From Chryseobacterium luquanense (lineage in GTDB: Bacteria > Bacteroidota > Bacteroidia > Flavobacteriales > Weeksellaceae), in the NCBI RefSeq assembly GCF_026460945.1, contig NZ_JAOVZV010000010.1, positions 186,001 through 250,000 on the forward strand: DNA of 64,000 bases, in the 5' to 3' direction. Positions 8,027-16,071 of this stretch are shown here, one piece after another. The notes beneath the pieces were generated by a model, which saw only the letters and a list, made by a program, of their open reading frames with translations, ran no database searches and was not told the origin of the DNA. Position numbers and translations under genes: made by a program. Every line of letters begins with the position of its first letter. Position 1 is the first letter of the stretch.

Positions 8027-8668
8027 ATGACCTGGACCGAAATTTTAGCCCCAATAAAAAGCACCCCATACTTTACCAATCTTTGGGAAAAAGTAAAACA
8101 GGAATATGCAACAACGAAAGTTTTTCCTCCAAAAAAACAGATTTTCAGAGCATTGGAATTAACGGCTTTTGATGATGTTGAAGTCGTGATTATTGGTCAA
8201 GATCCTTATCATAGTGATTTTCAGGCAAATGGTTTATGTTTTTCAGTTTCTGAACAGGTTACAGCTCCACCTTCGCTTAAAAATATTTTCACTGAATTAA
8301 AAGATGATATTGGAGTTGAGCGAACTTCAAAAGAATTGGATGATTGGGCAAAACAAGGCGTTTTATTATTGAATGCAACTTTAACAGTTCGTGCTCATTC
8401 TCCAAATTCTCACAAAGATTTAGGTTGGGAAAAATTTACTGATTTTATTATCAAAGAAATTTCAGATAAAAAAGAAAATGTAGTTTTCGTTTTGTGGGGA
8501 GCTTTTGCACAGAAAAAAGCCGAATTAATCAATCCAGCTAAACATTTTATCATTAAATCTGCGCATCCATCACCTTTTTCTGTGTACAGAGGTTTTTATG
8601 GTAGCAAACCTTTCTCAAAAATTAATGAATATCTTGCTTCAAAAGGGAAGAAGCTTATTTCATGGTAG
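8027..8668 (+). CDS. ung: Uracil-DNA glycosylase
   Basis: Family 1 uracil-DNA glycosylase, 213 aa, which removes uracil from DNA to start base-excision repair. It has the water-activating motif GQDPYH at residues 57-62 (catalytic Asp59), the uracil-binding Phe-Ser in LCFSVS, the LLLNATLTV strand, and the DNA-intercalation loop HPSPFS with catalytic His180. Its length is normal. It directly abuts the small gene at 7724, and its 3' end overlaps the convergent lipoprotein gene by 14 nt. Confidence 0.97.
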   Translation: MTWTEILAPIKSTPYFTNLWEKVKQEYATTKVFPPKKQIFRALELTAFDDVEVVIIGQDPYHSDFQANGLCFSVSEQVTAPPSLKNIFTELKDDIGVERTSKELDDWAKQGVLLLNATLTVRAHSPNSHKDLGWEKFTDFIIKEISDKKENVVFVLWGAFAQKKAELINPAKHFIIKSAHPSPFSVYRGFYGSKPFSKINEYLASKGKKLISW

Positions 8669-9158
8669 AATTCGTATGATCTATTTCTTTCGTGATCGAA
8701 ATTCCGATTTTGTATTTTCCCGAAAGTGATTTTGCTCCATTTTCTGCAGTCGGGTGAGGGGTAACTTTTACTAAAGAAATTTTATATCCGTTAAAAGATT
8801 GTGTCGTATGATAATCTTTTCCATTAACTTCTGTGGTTGAAAATTGTAAAGTCATTGGTCGACTCGTGGTGCTCATCAACTCTACATTGGCAACGGCAAC
8901 TCCTGCCCAAATGCATTGAGTTCCTTGCGGACAACGGCTGTCTTCTGCCATACTTTTAAAAGTAACATTCATTTGAAATTCTTTCAAAAATTTATTTTCT
9001 CCTTCACTGAAATAAATAATATTTCCTTCATCTTTCATAGGGATTTCGGTTTTTACTTCAGTAGAATTTTGAGTTGTTTCCTGATTTTTCAGTTCTTTCT
9101 GAGCTTTACAATTTATCAGGCTGATTAAGCTTAAACTCAATATGATATGTTTATACAT
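8655..9158 (-). CDS. Lipoprotein of unknown function
   Basis: A 167-aa predicted lipoprotein with the lipobox Cys at residue 17 (SLINC), so it is anchored in a membrane after Sec export. A conserved-looking segment SRCPQGTQCIWAGVA contains two cysteines that could form a disulfide. The rest is beta-rich. It is downstream of the DUF456 gene with an 8-nt gap and is probably in its operon. The 3' end overlaps ung by 14 nt. Confidence 0.75.
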   Translation of the reverse strand: MYKHIILSLSLISLINCKAQKELKNQETTQNSTEVKTEIPMKDEGNIIYFSEGENKFLKEFQMNVTFKSMAEDSRCPQGTQCIWAGVAVANVELMSTTSRPMTLQFSTTEVNGKDYHTTQSFNGYKISLVKVTPHPTAENGAKSLSGKYKIGISITKEIDHTNSTMK

Positions 9159-9166
9159 TTTTACAA

Positions 9167-9658
9167 TTAAATTATCTTAAAAATATCTAAAACGACAACC
9201 ATTAGCATCGCAATTCCAACAACTAAGCTGAATCCTGTTCCGTAAATGAATCCTATAAACGCTCCTTTGGTTGATTTTAGAGCTTTATTCATGTCTTTGC
9301 TGTCGTGCAAAAGTTCCCCTATAAAAACTCCGGCAAACATTCCTACAAGAAAACCTAATGGAATTGGTAAAAATAGTCCCACAATTGTTCCGATAACCGA
9401 ACCTATGCTTCCCCAATTTGTTCCACCATATTTTTTGTTGGTTTTTGCTGGAATTACATAGCTTAACACCACAGAAGCAAGTGTTAAAATTACAAATGCC
9501 CAAATATAAAGTACTGAAAGATTAGCATCTGTGCCATATTTATAAATTAAAAGCCCGCTAAGACTTAAAACCAATCCAGGTAACACTGGTAAAAAAGTTC
9601 CTAAGATTCCCAGAATAAGTAAAATGATACTTAAAAGTGAAATTATTGAATGATCCAT
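9167..9658 (-). CDS. DUF456 membrane protein
   Basis: A 163-aa integral membrane protein of the DUF456 family. It has about four to five membrane segments and the family's glycine-rich FLPVLPGLVLSLSGLLIY start. A second glycine-zipper block runs around residues 82-118 (GSIGSVIGTIVGLFLPIPLG, then FLVGMFAGVFIGE). The function is unknown. It begins just after a hairpin at 9672-9696 that ends the upstream gene. Confidence 0.85.
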   Translation of the reverse strand: MDHSIISLLSIILLILGILGTFLPVLPGLVLSLSGLLIYKYGTDANLSVLYIWAFVILTLASVVLSYVIPAKTNKKYGGTNWGSIGSVIGTIVGLFLPIPLGFLVGMFAGVFIGELLHDSKDMNKALKSTKGAFIGFIYGTGFSLVVGIAMLMVVVLDIFKII

Positions 9659-9671
9659 ATTTATTAAATAA

Positions 9672-9696
9672 AAAAGTGACTTTTAAAGTCACTTTT
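9672..9696 (-). terminator. Rho-independent terminator
   Basis: An 11-bp perfect stem (arms 9672-9682 and 9686-9696) with a 3-nt loop, followed on the minus strand by a T-rich tract. It ends the lipoprotein gene at 9721-10899. Confidence 0.75.
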
Positions 9697-9720
9697 GTTT
9701 ATCAATTTTTAAGCCGATTT

Positions 9721-10899
9721 TTAAAGATTTAAAATTACATACTGTAGAATTACTCCTGCATTTCCAATGTTTCCTGTAGCGTGATTATGGAAACTTGTGT
9801 AATAAATATATCCACTGTTTGTAGATCCTGAACATGGTCCCACCGTTGCGCCTAAAGCTACCAAATAAGGAACTGCAGCGGTAGGAACAGAAAGACTGAT
9901 TTGAATATTTCCCGGAAGGGTAATGCAAACTGTTGTAAATGTTGTATTCGGAGCATTTCCGATTGGTGTCGCGGGAATACCTGTTGCTGTAAAATGATTG
10001 GTTCTGATCATCAATGCATTGTTTGATGAAGTTTCTTTCACTAAAACTTCCCAATACGTCGGATCATAATTGGTGATTTTTTGCCATGAACCTAGATCAA
10101 AATCAATATTAAGTGTATTAAATCCTAAAGCCGTAGATAATCCTGCACTATTTACAGTTGCCGGAATAATTCCAGAGCTTCCTGTGTTTGTCGAGCATAA
10201 TTTTGTATCAGGAACAAATCCACCAGGAAGAGAACAGCTGGTTGTGTTGTCAGTTCCACCAACTAAATATGCCACATCCCAATCTGATGCATAAATACTT
10301 CCGCCATTAGCAACGAAAACAGCCAAATTAGCGTCAATCGCAGGGTAAAGTGATTGATTTGAGTTGTAATTTCTTGATCCGCAATTAAGGAAAATAATGT
10401 CGTATTGAGCAATTGTGGTAATGTTGGCAAGATCAGCATTCGTAATTTCTGTGGCATTATATCCTAAATTCTGAATAATGTCCTCAATTTTATCATAGTT
10501 TCCTTTTATGTAAGCAATTTTAGCAACCTGATTTAGTTTGGTTTGACTTGCGTTTAAGCTTAAAGTTTCGTTGTCTTTTACAGTTGCTGAAATTTCAGTA
10601 CGGAAGTTACTACCATTTCCGGTTTGAATATGGATTGTATGATTTCCAACAGGAGCTTCTAATGTGAAATTTCCATTAGAATCAGAAGTTGTGTAATAGA
10701 TTTTGTATTTTTCATCAAATGTGAAAACAGATGCACCTCCGATAGATTTGTTTCCGTTTTGCGACATTACTCTTCCGGAGATTTTACCGGTTTTTATAGT
10801 GTTGTCAACAGTAATTTCTGCCGGACTTTCAGAATCTGATCTACAAGATCCAAGTGATAAAAGCAGAATGAGAATAAAGAATAAGTTGAGATTTTTCAT
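9721..10899 (-). CDS. Lipoprotein with carboxypeptidase-regulatory-like domain
   Basis: A 392-aa predicted lipoprotein with the lipobox Cys at residue 19 (LSLGSC). Residues ~38-118 look like a carboxypeptidase-regulatory/CarbopepD domain (KISGRVMSQNGNKSIGGASV, then SDSNGNFTLEAPVG). The following part (IAYIKGNYDKIEDIIQNLGYNATEI, DIIFLNCGSR, FVANGGSIYASDWD) resembles the alpha/beta fold of ThuA-like or class I amidotransferase-like domains, but no catalytic Cys or triad is evident. The C-terminal third is unassigned. It is probably a surface or periplasmic binding protein. Confidence 0.65.
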   Translation of the reverse strand: MKNLNLFFILILLLSLGSCRSDSESPAEITVDNTIKTGKISGRVMSQNGNKSIGGASVFTFDEKYKIYYTTSDSNGNFTLEAPVGNHTIHIQTGNGSNFRTEISATVKDNETLSLNASQTKLNQVAKIAYIKGNYDKIEDIIQNLGYNATEITNADLANITTIAQYDIIFLNCGSRNYNSNQSLYPAIDANLAVFVANGGSIYASDWDVAYLVGGTDNTTSCSLPGGFVPDTKLCSTNTGSSGIIPATVNSAGLSTALGFNTLNIDFDLGSWQKITNYDPTYWEVLVKETSSNNALMIRTNHFTATGIPATPIGNAPNTTFTTVCITLPGNIQISLSVPTAAVPYLVALGATVGPCSGSTNSGYIYYTSFHNHATGNIGNAGVILQYVILNL

Positions 10900-11030
10900 A
10901 GAATTTGGTTTTAAATTAAGAATACTAAATTAATGAATTTATTGTTGATTTGATTGTGTTTTTAAATTAATTTTAAATATTTGCTAATTAATATAAATTA
11001 AAACTGTTGAAATTTCTTATTTTATTAGGG

Positions 11031-11059
11031 TTGTAGTGAATTTTAATTTATTAAATTTG
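11031..11059 (+). promoter_or_regulatory. Promoter of mscS-like gene
   Basis: TTG at 11031-11033, 18 nt, then TAAATTTG at 11052-11059, matching the Bacteroidetes -33/-7 consensus. The ATG lies 5 nt further on, so the message is probably leaderless or nearly so. Confidence 0.65.
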
Positions 11060-11064
11060 TTTTA

Positions 11065-12330
11065 ATGAAAGACGAAATAAAAGATACCAAAAGTTTTTTT
11101 CAGGAAACTAGTGAACAGCTTTATATTTATGTGAGCAAAATCTCTCCAACTGGTCTTGATTGGGTTTTTCATATCATCGTGAAAATGGCGTTATTGCTTG
11201 GGATTTTCCTGTTGCTTGATTTTATTTTCAAGATTATAATCAATTATACTTTTAAGTTTTTTCGTAACGAAGAAAAGTTTCCTGTTATAAAATCTATTTA
11301 CAATTCTAGAATTACCAATTCTCTTGCTCATTTTGTAGCATTGGCGACAATAGGATCTTTGCATGAATCTATTTTTGTGGGAGCTTTAAAGAATACTACT
11401 ATTTTCATTCACCGATCGGTTAATTTAGGTTTAGTATTGATTCTTGCAGGAATGTTGTATCGTTCTTTAACTGGTTTTAGAAGCTATTTTACGATAAAAC
11501 AGGATTACTACAAAGTGATGGCAATTAATGCGATTTCTGAAACGGTAAAAATTCTCGGTATTTTCATTTTTACTATAGTAAGCATCTGTGTGATTTTTGG
11601 GATTAAAGGAACAACGATTGTCGGGAGTTTAGGAGCAATTACAGCAGTTTTGGTTTTGGTGTTCAGAGATACAATTTTAGGTTTTGTAACCGGAATTCAC
11701 GTTGCTACTTCCAAAAGCTTAAAAGTTGGTGATTGGATCGGAATTCCAAAATATAATATTGAAGGAAATATTTTAGATATAAGCTTGCTGACCACAAAAA
11801 TTTCAAATTTCGACAAAACAATTTCCTCTATTCCCACATACGATTTACTGACTACTGAAATTAAAAATCTTCAGGTAATGTCGGAATCGAATACACGAAG
11901 AATAAAAAAATCAATAGTTTTTAATATTACATCCTTTAAATTTTTAAATGATGAAGAGATTGAAAAACTAAAAGAAATTAATCTTATTTCAGATTATTTA
12001 AATCAAAAAAAATCAGAGATCAATCAGGAAAAAGCTTCAATCGAGCATCGAGATAAAATCATCAACGGAAGGCAGTTGACTAATATCGGAGTTTTCAGGT
12101 ATTACGCTCAAAAATATCTTGAAAATGATCCAGAAATCGATAAAGAAAGCCCAATCATGGTTCGTCAGTTGGAAATTACAACGCAAGGACTTCCTATGGA
12201 AATCTATTGTTTTGCAAATGATTCTAAATGGGTACGTTTTGAACAGATTCAAGCCGATATTTTTGACCATTTATTGGTCGCTTCAAAGGAATTTGATCTT
12301 CAGATTATGCAGATCGGTTTAAAAGTCTAA
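11065..12330 (+). CDS. Mechanosensitive ion channel (MscS family)
   Basis: A 421-aa MscS-family channel that should open under membrane tension to release solutes. There are several N-terminal membrane segments. The pore helix lies near residues 180-210 (GTTIVGSLGAITAVLVLVF, then RDTILGFVTG), followed by the beta domain with VGDWIGI and the ISLLTTKISNFDKTISSIPTYDL stretch (about 215-265). The rest is a cytosolic alpha/beta domain with a charged insert. The promoter is directly upstream. It is larger than E. coli MscS and resembles the YbdG/MscM-like group. Confidence 0.9.
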   Translation: MKDEIKDTKSFFQETSEQLYIYVSKISPTGLDWVFHIIVKMALLLGIFLLLDFIFKIIINYTFKFFRNEEKFPVIKSIYNSRITNSLAHFVALATIGSLHESIFVGALKNTTIFIHRSVNLGLVLILAGMLYRSLTGFRSYFTIKQDYYKVMAINAISETVKILGIFIFTIVSICVIFGIKGTTIVGSLGAITAVLVLVFRDTILGFVTGIHVATSKSLKVGDWIGIPKYNIEGNILDISLLTTKISNFDKTISSIPTYDLLTTEIKNLQVMSESNTRRIKKSIVFNITSFKFLNDEEIEKLKEINLISDYLNQKKSEINQEKASIEHRDKIINGRQLTNIGVFRYYAQKYLENDPEIDKESPIMVRQLEITTQGLPMEIYCFANDSKWVRFEQIQADIFDHLLVASKEFDLQIMQIGLKV

Positions 12331-12358
12331 ATCTGTATTAAAAAGTACATTTGCCAGG

Positions 12359-13330
12359 ATGAAAAATATTGCATCTTATCAAAATGCGGAACAGCTAAAT
12401 TTCATCATGCTTTTGTTGGCTGCAGTAATATCTTGTGTACTTCCATTCGATACTTTCTTGTTTTCTTATGCTGTTTTGGGACCATTACATTATTTAACAG
12501 AATTACATTGGTTAAAAAATAAAGATTTCTTTGTTCCTAAAAAAACAGTGAAAATCTTTGTCTTATTATTTGTCGCACTGTCGCTTTTTTTATTTTTAAA
12601 TTATATCAGTATTTTCAATTTGTACAGTATAAATAATGGTTTTTTTGTAGGGTTTTTATTGTTTGCGTTTCTTCTTATAAGTATTTACTTTATTTTTAAA
12701 ACTAAATCAATGTTGATTAAAAGTTTAATGATCGCAACTTTATTGGTTTGTGTTATTCTTTACTTTTTCAAACCCGGTGTCATCATTCTTTTTGGTTTAT
12801 TTCTGCCTACAATTATTCATGTTTACGTATTTACAGCAATGTTTATGATCATGGGATATCTTTCAAGTCCCAATAGATTGGGTTTGCTGAGTATTATAAG
12901 TCTTTTGGCTGTGCCATTTTTAATTTATTTTTTTCCTGTAGAAAATTTAGCTTTGGAGAGATCAAGTGCACAAAATTTATTTAATCTTACAGGATTTAAA
13001 CCTATTAGTCAGTGGTTGGTTTTTTTTATTGGTAAGATCGAAACTGCAGCACTAATCATAAAAGTACAGATTTTTATAGCTTTTGCTTACACCTATCATT
13101 ATCTGAATTGGTTTTCCAAGACTTCTGTCATAGGATGGAGTCGGTCTTTGGAGCCAAAAAAGATGGTTTTAGTTGCAGGGATTTGGATTTTATCAATAGC
13201 TTTGTACCTTATAAATTATCAAACGGGCTTGTTGTTTCTTTTCGTATTGAGCATGATTCATGTTTTAGCAGAATTTCCTCTCAATGCAATATCTTTTAAG
13301 ACCGTTTTTCAAAAATTGTTCTCTAAATGA
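12359..13330 (+). CDS. Multi-pass membrane protein with conserved-looking His residues
   Basis: A 323-aa membrane protein with about 8-9 hydrophobic segments. I do not recognise a family. Histidines sit in or next to the membrane: His44 and His50 in GPLHYLTELHWL, one in TIIHVYVF, one in YTYHYLNWF, and one in MIHVLAEFP. This recalls membrane metal-dependent oxygenases and Brp/Blh carotene monooxygenases, but the diagnostic HGxxD motif is not seen. A TACATTTG element (12346-12353) ends 5 nt before the ATG. The 3' end overlaps pdxJ by 4 nt (ATGA). Confidence 0.65.
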   Translation: MKNIASYQNAEQLNFIMLLLAAVISCVLPFDTFLFSYAVLGPLHYLTELHWLKNKDFFVPKKTVKIFVLLFVALSLFLFLNYISIFNLYSINNGFFVGFLLFAFLLISIYFIFKTKSMLIKSLMIATLLVCVILYFFKPGVIILFGLFLPTIIHVYVFTAMFMIMGYLSSPNRLGLLSIISLLAVPFLIYFFPVENLALERSSAQNLFNLTGFKPISQWLVFFIGKIETAALIIKVQIFIAFAYTYHYLNWFSKTSVIGWSRSLEPKKMVLVAGIWILSIALYLINYQTGLLFLFVLSMIHVLAEFPLNAISFKTVFQKLFSK

Positions 13331-14046
13331 CAAAACTAAGTGTAAACATTAATAAAATTGCAACCATCAGAAATGCTAGAGGAGCAGAAACTCCAAGTGT
13401 GACTGAAGCTGCAATAAAAATTCAGGAATTTGGTGCTCACGGAATCACCATTCATCCAAGACCCGACGAAAGACACATTACAAGAAAAGATGTGTATGAT
13501 TTGAAACCTTTGGTTCATACCGAATTCAATATCGAAGGAAATCCACACCGAGATTTTATCGATATGGTTTTAGAAGTAAAACCTGAACAGGTAACTTTGG
13601 TTCCCGATGCAGATGATGCAATAACTTCAAATGCGGGTTGGGATTGTGAAAAAAATATGGATTTTCTGAAATCTGTCATTACGGAATTTAAAAATGCAGG
13701 AATCAGAACTTCAATTTTCTTAGATCCAAATCCTGATATGGTAAAATTTGCTGCGGAAACAGGAGCCGATAGAATTGAACTGTACACTGAAGCTTACGCA
13801 TCAAACTATTCTAAAAATAAAGAAGAAGCCATCAAACCTTATGTTGAAACGGCTTTTGAAGCTGAAAAATTTGGATTAGGTATTAATGCCGGCCATGATT
13901 TAAGCTTAGAGAATTTAAAATATTTTGCAGACAATATCCCAAATCTTTTAGAAGTTTCAATTGGCCATGCATTAGTTTCTGAAGCATTGTATATGGGAAT
14001 GGAAAATACAGTTCAGGCTTATTTGAAGAGACTGGCAAAATGGTAG
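13327..14046 (+). CDS. pdxJ: Pyridoxine 5'-phosphate synthase
   Basis: A 239-aa PdxJ that condenses 1-deoxy-D-xylulose 5-phosphate with 3-amino-2-oxopropyl phosphate to give pyridoxine 5'-phosphate, the last ring-forming step of vitamin B6 synthesis. Family signatures are LSVNINKIATIRNARG at the N-terminus, HGITIHPRPDERHI, EVKPEQVTLVPD, the phosphate-binding GINAGHDLSLENL and EVSIGHALVSEAL. The start overlaps the upstream membrane protein gene by 4 nt, so translation is coupled. A downstream inverted repeat (14058-14114) may end the transcript. Confidence 0.96.
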   Translation: MTKLSVNINKIATIRNARGAETPSVTEAAIKIQEFGAHGITIHPRPDERHITRKDVYDLKPLVHTEFNIEGNPHRDFIDMVLEVKPEQVTLVPDADDAITSNAGWDCEKNMDFLKSVITEFKNAGIRTSIFLDPNPDMVKFAAETGADRIELYTEAYASNYSKNKEEAIKPYVETAFEAEKFGLGINAGHDLSLENLKYFADNIPNLLEVSIGHALVSEALYMGMENTVQAYLKRLAKW

Positions 14047-14057
14047 AGTTAGAAACT

Positions 14058-14114
14058 AGAGGTTAGAAATTAGAAGTTAATTTTTGTTTTACTAACGTCT
14101 AATTTCTAACCTCT
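14058..14114. repeat. 17-bp inverted repeat after pdxJ
   Basis: Perfect 17-nt arms at 14058-14074 and 14098-14114 with a 23-nt loop. The left arm sits inside a degenerate tandem of a ~14-nt GTTAGAAA(C/T)TAGA unit. It may be a terminator of the pdxJ transcript, or a dispersed repeat, since it lacks a typical T-run. Confidence 0.6.
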
Positions 14115-14129
14115 AAAATCTTAATAAAA

Positions 14130-14915
14130 ATGGAAATCTTACATTCAAAAATATTTGGCGAAAATTTATCGTCTACACCGCTTTTAGTATTTCACGGCTT
14201 GTTTGGAATGCTCGATAACTGGGGAAGCTTTGGAAAAGAATTGGGAGAATTTTTACCCGTTCATTTAATTGATTTACGAAATCACGGAAGAAGTTTTCAT
14301 TCAGAAAATATGTCTCACGATGATTTAGCTAATGATATTGCCAATTACATGAATCATTACGGAATCGAAAAAGCTCATGTTTTAGGACATTCTTTAGGTG
14401 GAAAAGCCGTAATGCAGTTCGCTATTAATTATCCTGAAAAAGTTGATAAACTAACTGTTGTCGATATCGGTCCCAAAGCATATCCGCCGCATCATCAAGG
14501 AATTATCAAAGCTTTGGAAACGGTAAACTTTGATGAGGTAAAATCACGAGGTGAAATAGAAACAATTTTAAATCAATACATTCCTGAAAAATCGATAATA
14601 CAGTTTTTAGCTAAAAATTTGTATTGGGAAGAAAATGGGGATTCCAAAAAACTGAACTGGAGATTTAATCTTAAAACATTGTCAGAAAAATACAATCAGT
14701 TTGTCTCAAATGCTATTAAGTTCGGAGTTTTTGAAGGCGAAACATTATTCATTTCAGGTGAGAAATCAAATTATATTTTACCACAGGATGAGTTTGCTAT
14801 CAAACAGCAATTTCCAAAAGCCCAATTTGTGAAAATCAAAAATGCGGCACATTGGGTTCAGGCAGATAATCCGGTTGATTTTGCAATTATTGTAAAAGAA
14901 TTTCTAGGATTATAG
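14130..14915 (+). CDS. Alpha/beta hydrolase (YbfF-like esterase)
   Basis: A 261-aa cytosolic alpha/beta hydrolase of the YbfF/esterase type. It has the oxyanion segment FHGLFGMLDNW, an IDLRNHGRS strand, the nucleophile elbow GHSLGGK (Ser about residue 91), and a late His in NAAHWVQADNP. The Ser-His pair is clear; the acid is probably the Asp in VVDIG or a later residue. Its substrate is likely an acyl ester. The last membrane-to-cytosol transcription unit (12359-14046) ends before it, at an inverted repeat. Confidence 0.88.
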   Translation: MEILHSKIFGENLSSTPLLVFHGLFGMLDNWGSFGKELGEFLPVHLIDLRNHGRSFHSENMSHDDLANDIANYMNHYGIEKAHVLGHSLGGKAVMQFAINYPEKVDKLTVVDIGPKAYPPHHQGIIKALETVNFDEVKSRGEIETILNQYIPEKSIIQFLAKNLYWEENGDSKKLNWRFNLKTLSEKYNQFVSNAIKFGVFEGETLFISGEKSNYILPQDEFAIKQQFPKAQFVKIKNAAHWVQADNPVDFAIIVKEFLGL

Positions 14916-15054
14916 CTTAGGTCTCATATGTTCTTTAATGTCATCTAATTTTCAGCTTAAATTTAGGTAAAAATATCTTTTGTGATAAAATAAATCCATC
15001 TTTTTCTGTTATATTTATGCAAATTTGCAAAACCATTAAAATCAATCTCAATCT

Positions 15055-16071
15055 ATGGTCTTCGTAACAGGTGCAACAGGAATTTTAGGCAGAATTATCG
15101 TTCTCGAACTTTTAAAAAAAGGTAAAAAAGTGCGTGCTGCAAAAAGACCTTCGAGCAACATCAATGAAGTAAAACATTCTTATCAATATTTCACAGAAAA
15201 TCCCAATGATTTTTTCGATAAAATTGAATGGATTGATGTAGATTTTGATGATATTCATGCTGTTGAGTTGGCTTTGAAAGACGTTACAGAAGTATACCAC
15301 TGTGCTGCAAAAGTTAGTTTTCATCCGAAAGATGAAAAAGAAATGAATCACACCAATATCAAGGCGACAGAAAATCTTCTTTTTGCCTGTGAAAACTCTA
15401 CGGTTGAAAAATTTCTTCACGTAAGTTCAATTGCGGTTTTAGATTTATTTAATGACAAAGGCGAGCTTGATGAAAGTTCAGATTTTAATCCAAAAGACGA
15501 ACATTCTGCCTATTCTATTTCAAAGCATCTTTCTGAAATGGAAGTTTGGAGAGCTTCAGCGGAAGGTTTAAATACAATTATTATCAATCCCGGAATGATT
15601 ATTGGGACAGGAAACTGGGGTAAAAGTAGCGGCGATATTTTCCCGACTTTTGAAAAAAATAGTTTAACATTTTCTGGCGGAACAAGTTATGTCGATGTGA
15701 GAGATGTTGCCAGAATTTCTATTAAATTAATGGAAAAAAATGCGTTTGGAGAAAGATTTATCATCGTTTCCGAAAACAAAAAATATGCTGATCTAGGTAA
15801 ACAAATCAGAACTAAATTAGGTTTAAAAGAAGCCAAAATTCTTTCAAAATCTACGCTGCAAATAGGAAGAATAGCCAATGTTTTTTTTGGTTGGATAATT
15901 CCTCAACTCAAAATGGCGACAAAATCGAATATTGAATCTGTTTCTTCTTTACATGTGATTTCAAATCAAAAAATTAAAGAGAAATTAGATTTTAAATTTA
16001 CTCCCGTTTCAGAAAGCATCGACTTTCATCTCAATAATTATATTAACGATAAAAAGCTGAATAAAAAGTAA
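15055..16071 (+). CDS. NAD(P)-dependent epimerase/dehydratase (extended SDR)
   Basis: A 338-aa extended short-chain dehydrogenase. It has the nucleotide-binding GATGILGRI at residues 6-14, an acidic strand end ending IDVDFDD, a YHCAAKVSF segment, catalytic YSISK (Tyr about residue 152, Lys 156) and the NPGMIIG motif. The stop overlaps the following acyl-CoA ligase start by 1 nt, so the two are co-expressed. It may reduce or epimerise a lipid or isoprenoid intermediate, but the substrate cannot be read. Confidence 0.85.
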   Translation: MVFVTGATGILGRIIVLELLKKGKKVRAAKRPSSNINEVKHSYQYFTENPNDFFDKIEWIDVDFDDIHAVELALKDVTEVYHCAAKVSFHPKDEKEMNHTNIKATENLLFACENSTVEKFLHVSSIAVLDLFNDKGELDESSDFNPKDEHSAYSISKHLSEMEVWRASAEGLNTIIINPGMIIGTGNWGKSSGDIFPTFEKNSLTFSGGTSYVDVRDVARISIKLMEKNAFGERFIIVSENKKYADLGKQIRTKLGLKEAKILSKSTLQIGRIANVFFGWIIPQLKMATKSNIESVSSLHVISNQKIKEKLDFKFTPVSESIDFHLNNYINDKKLNKK

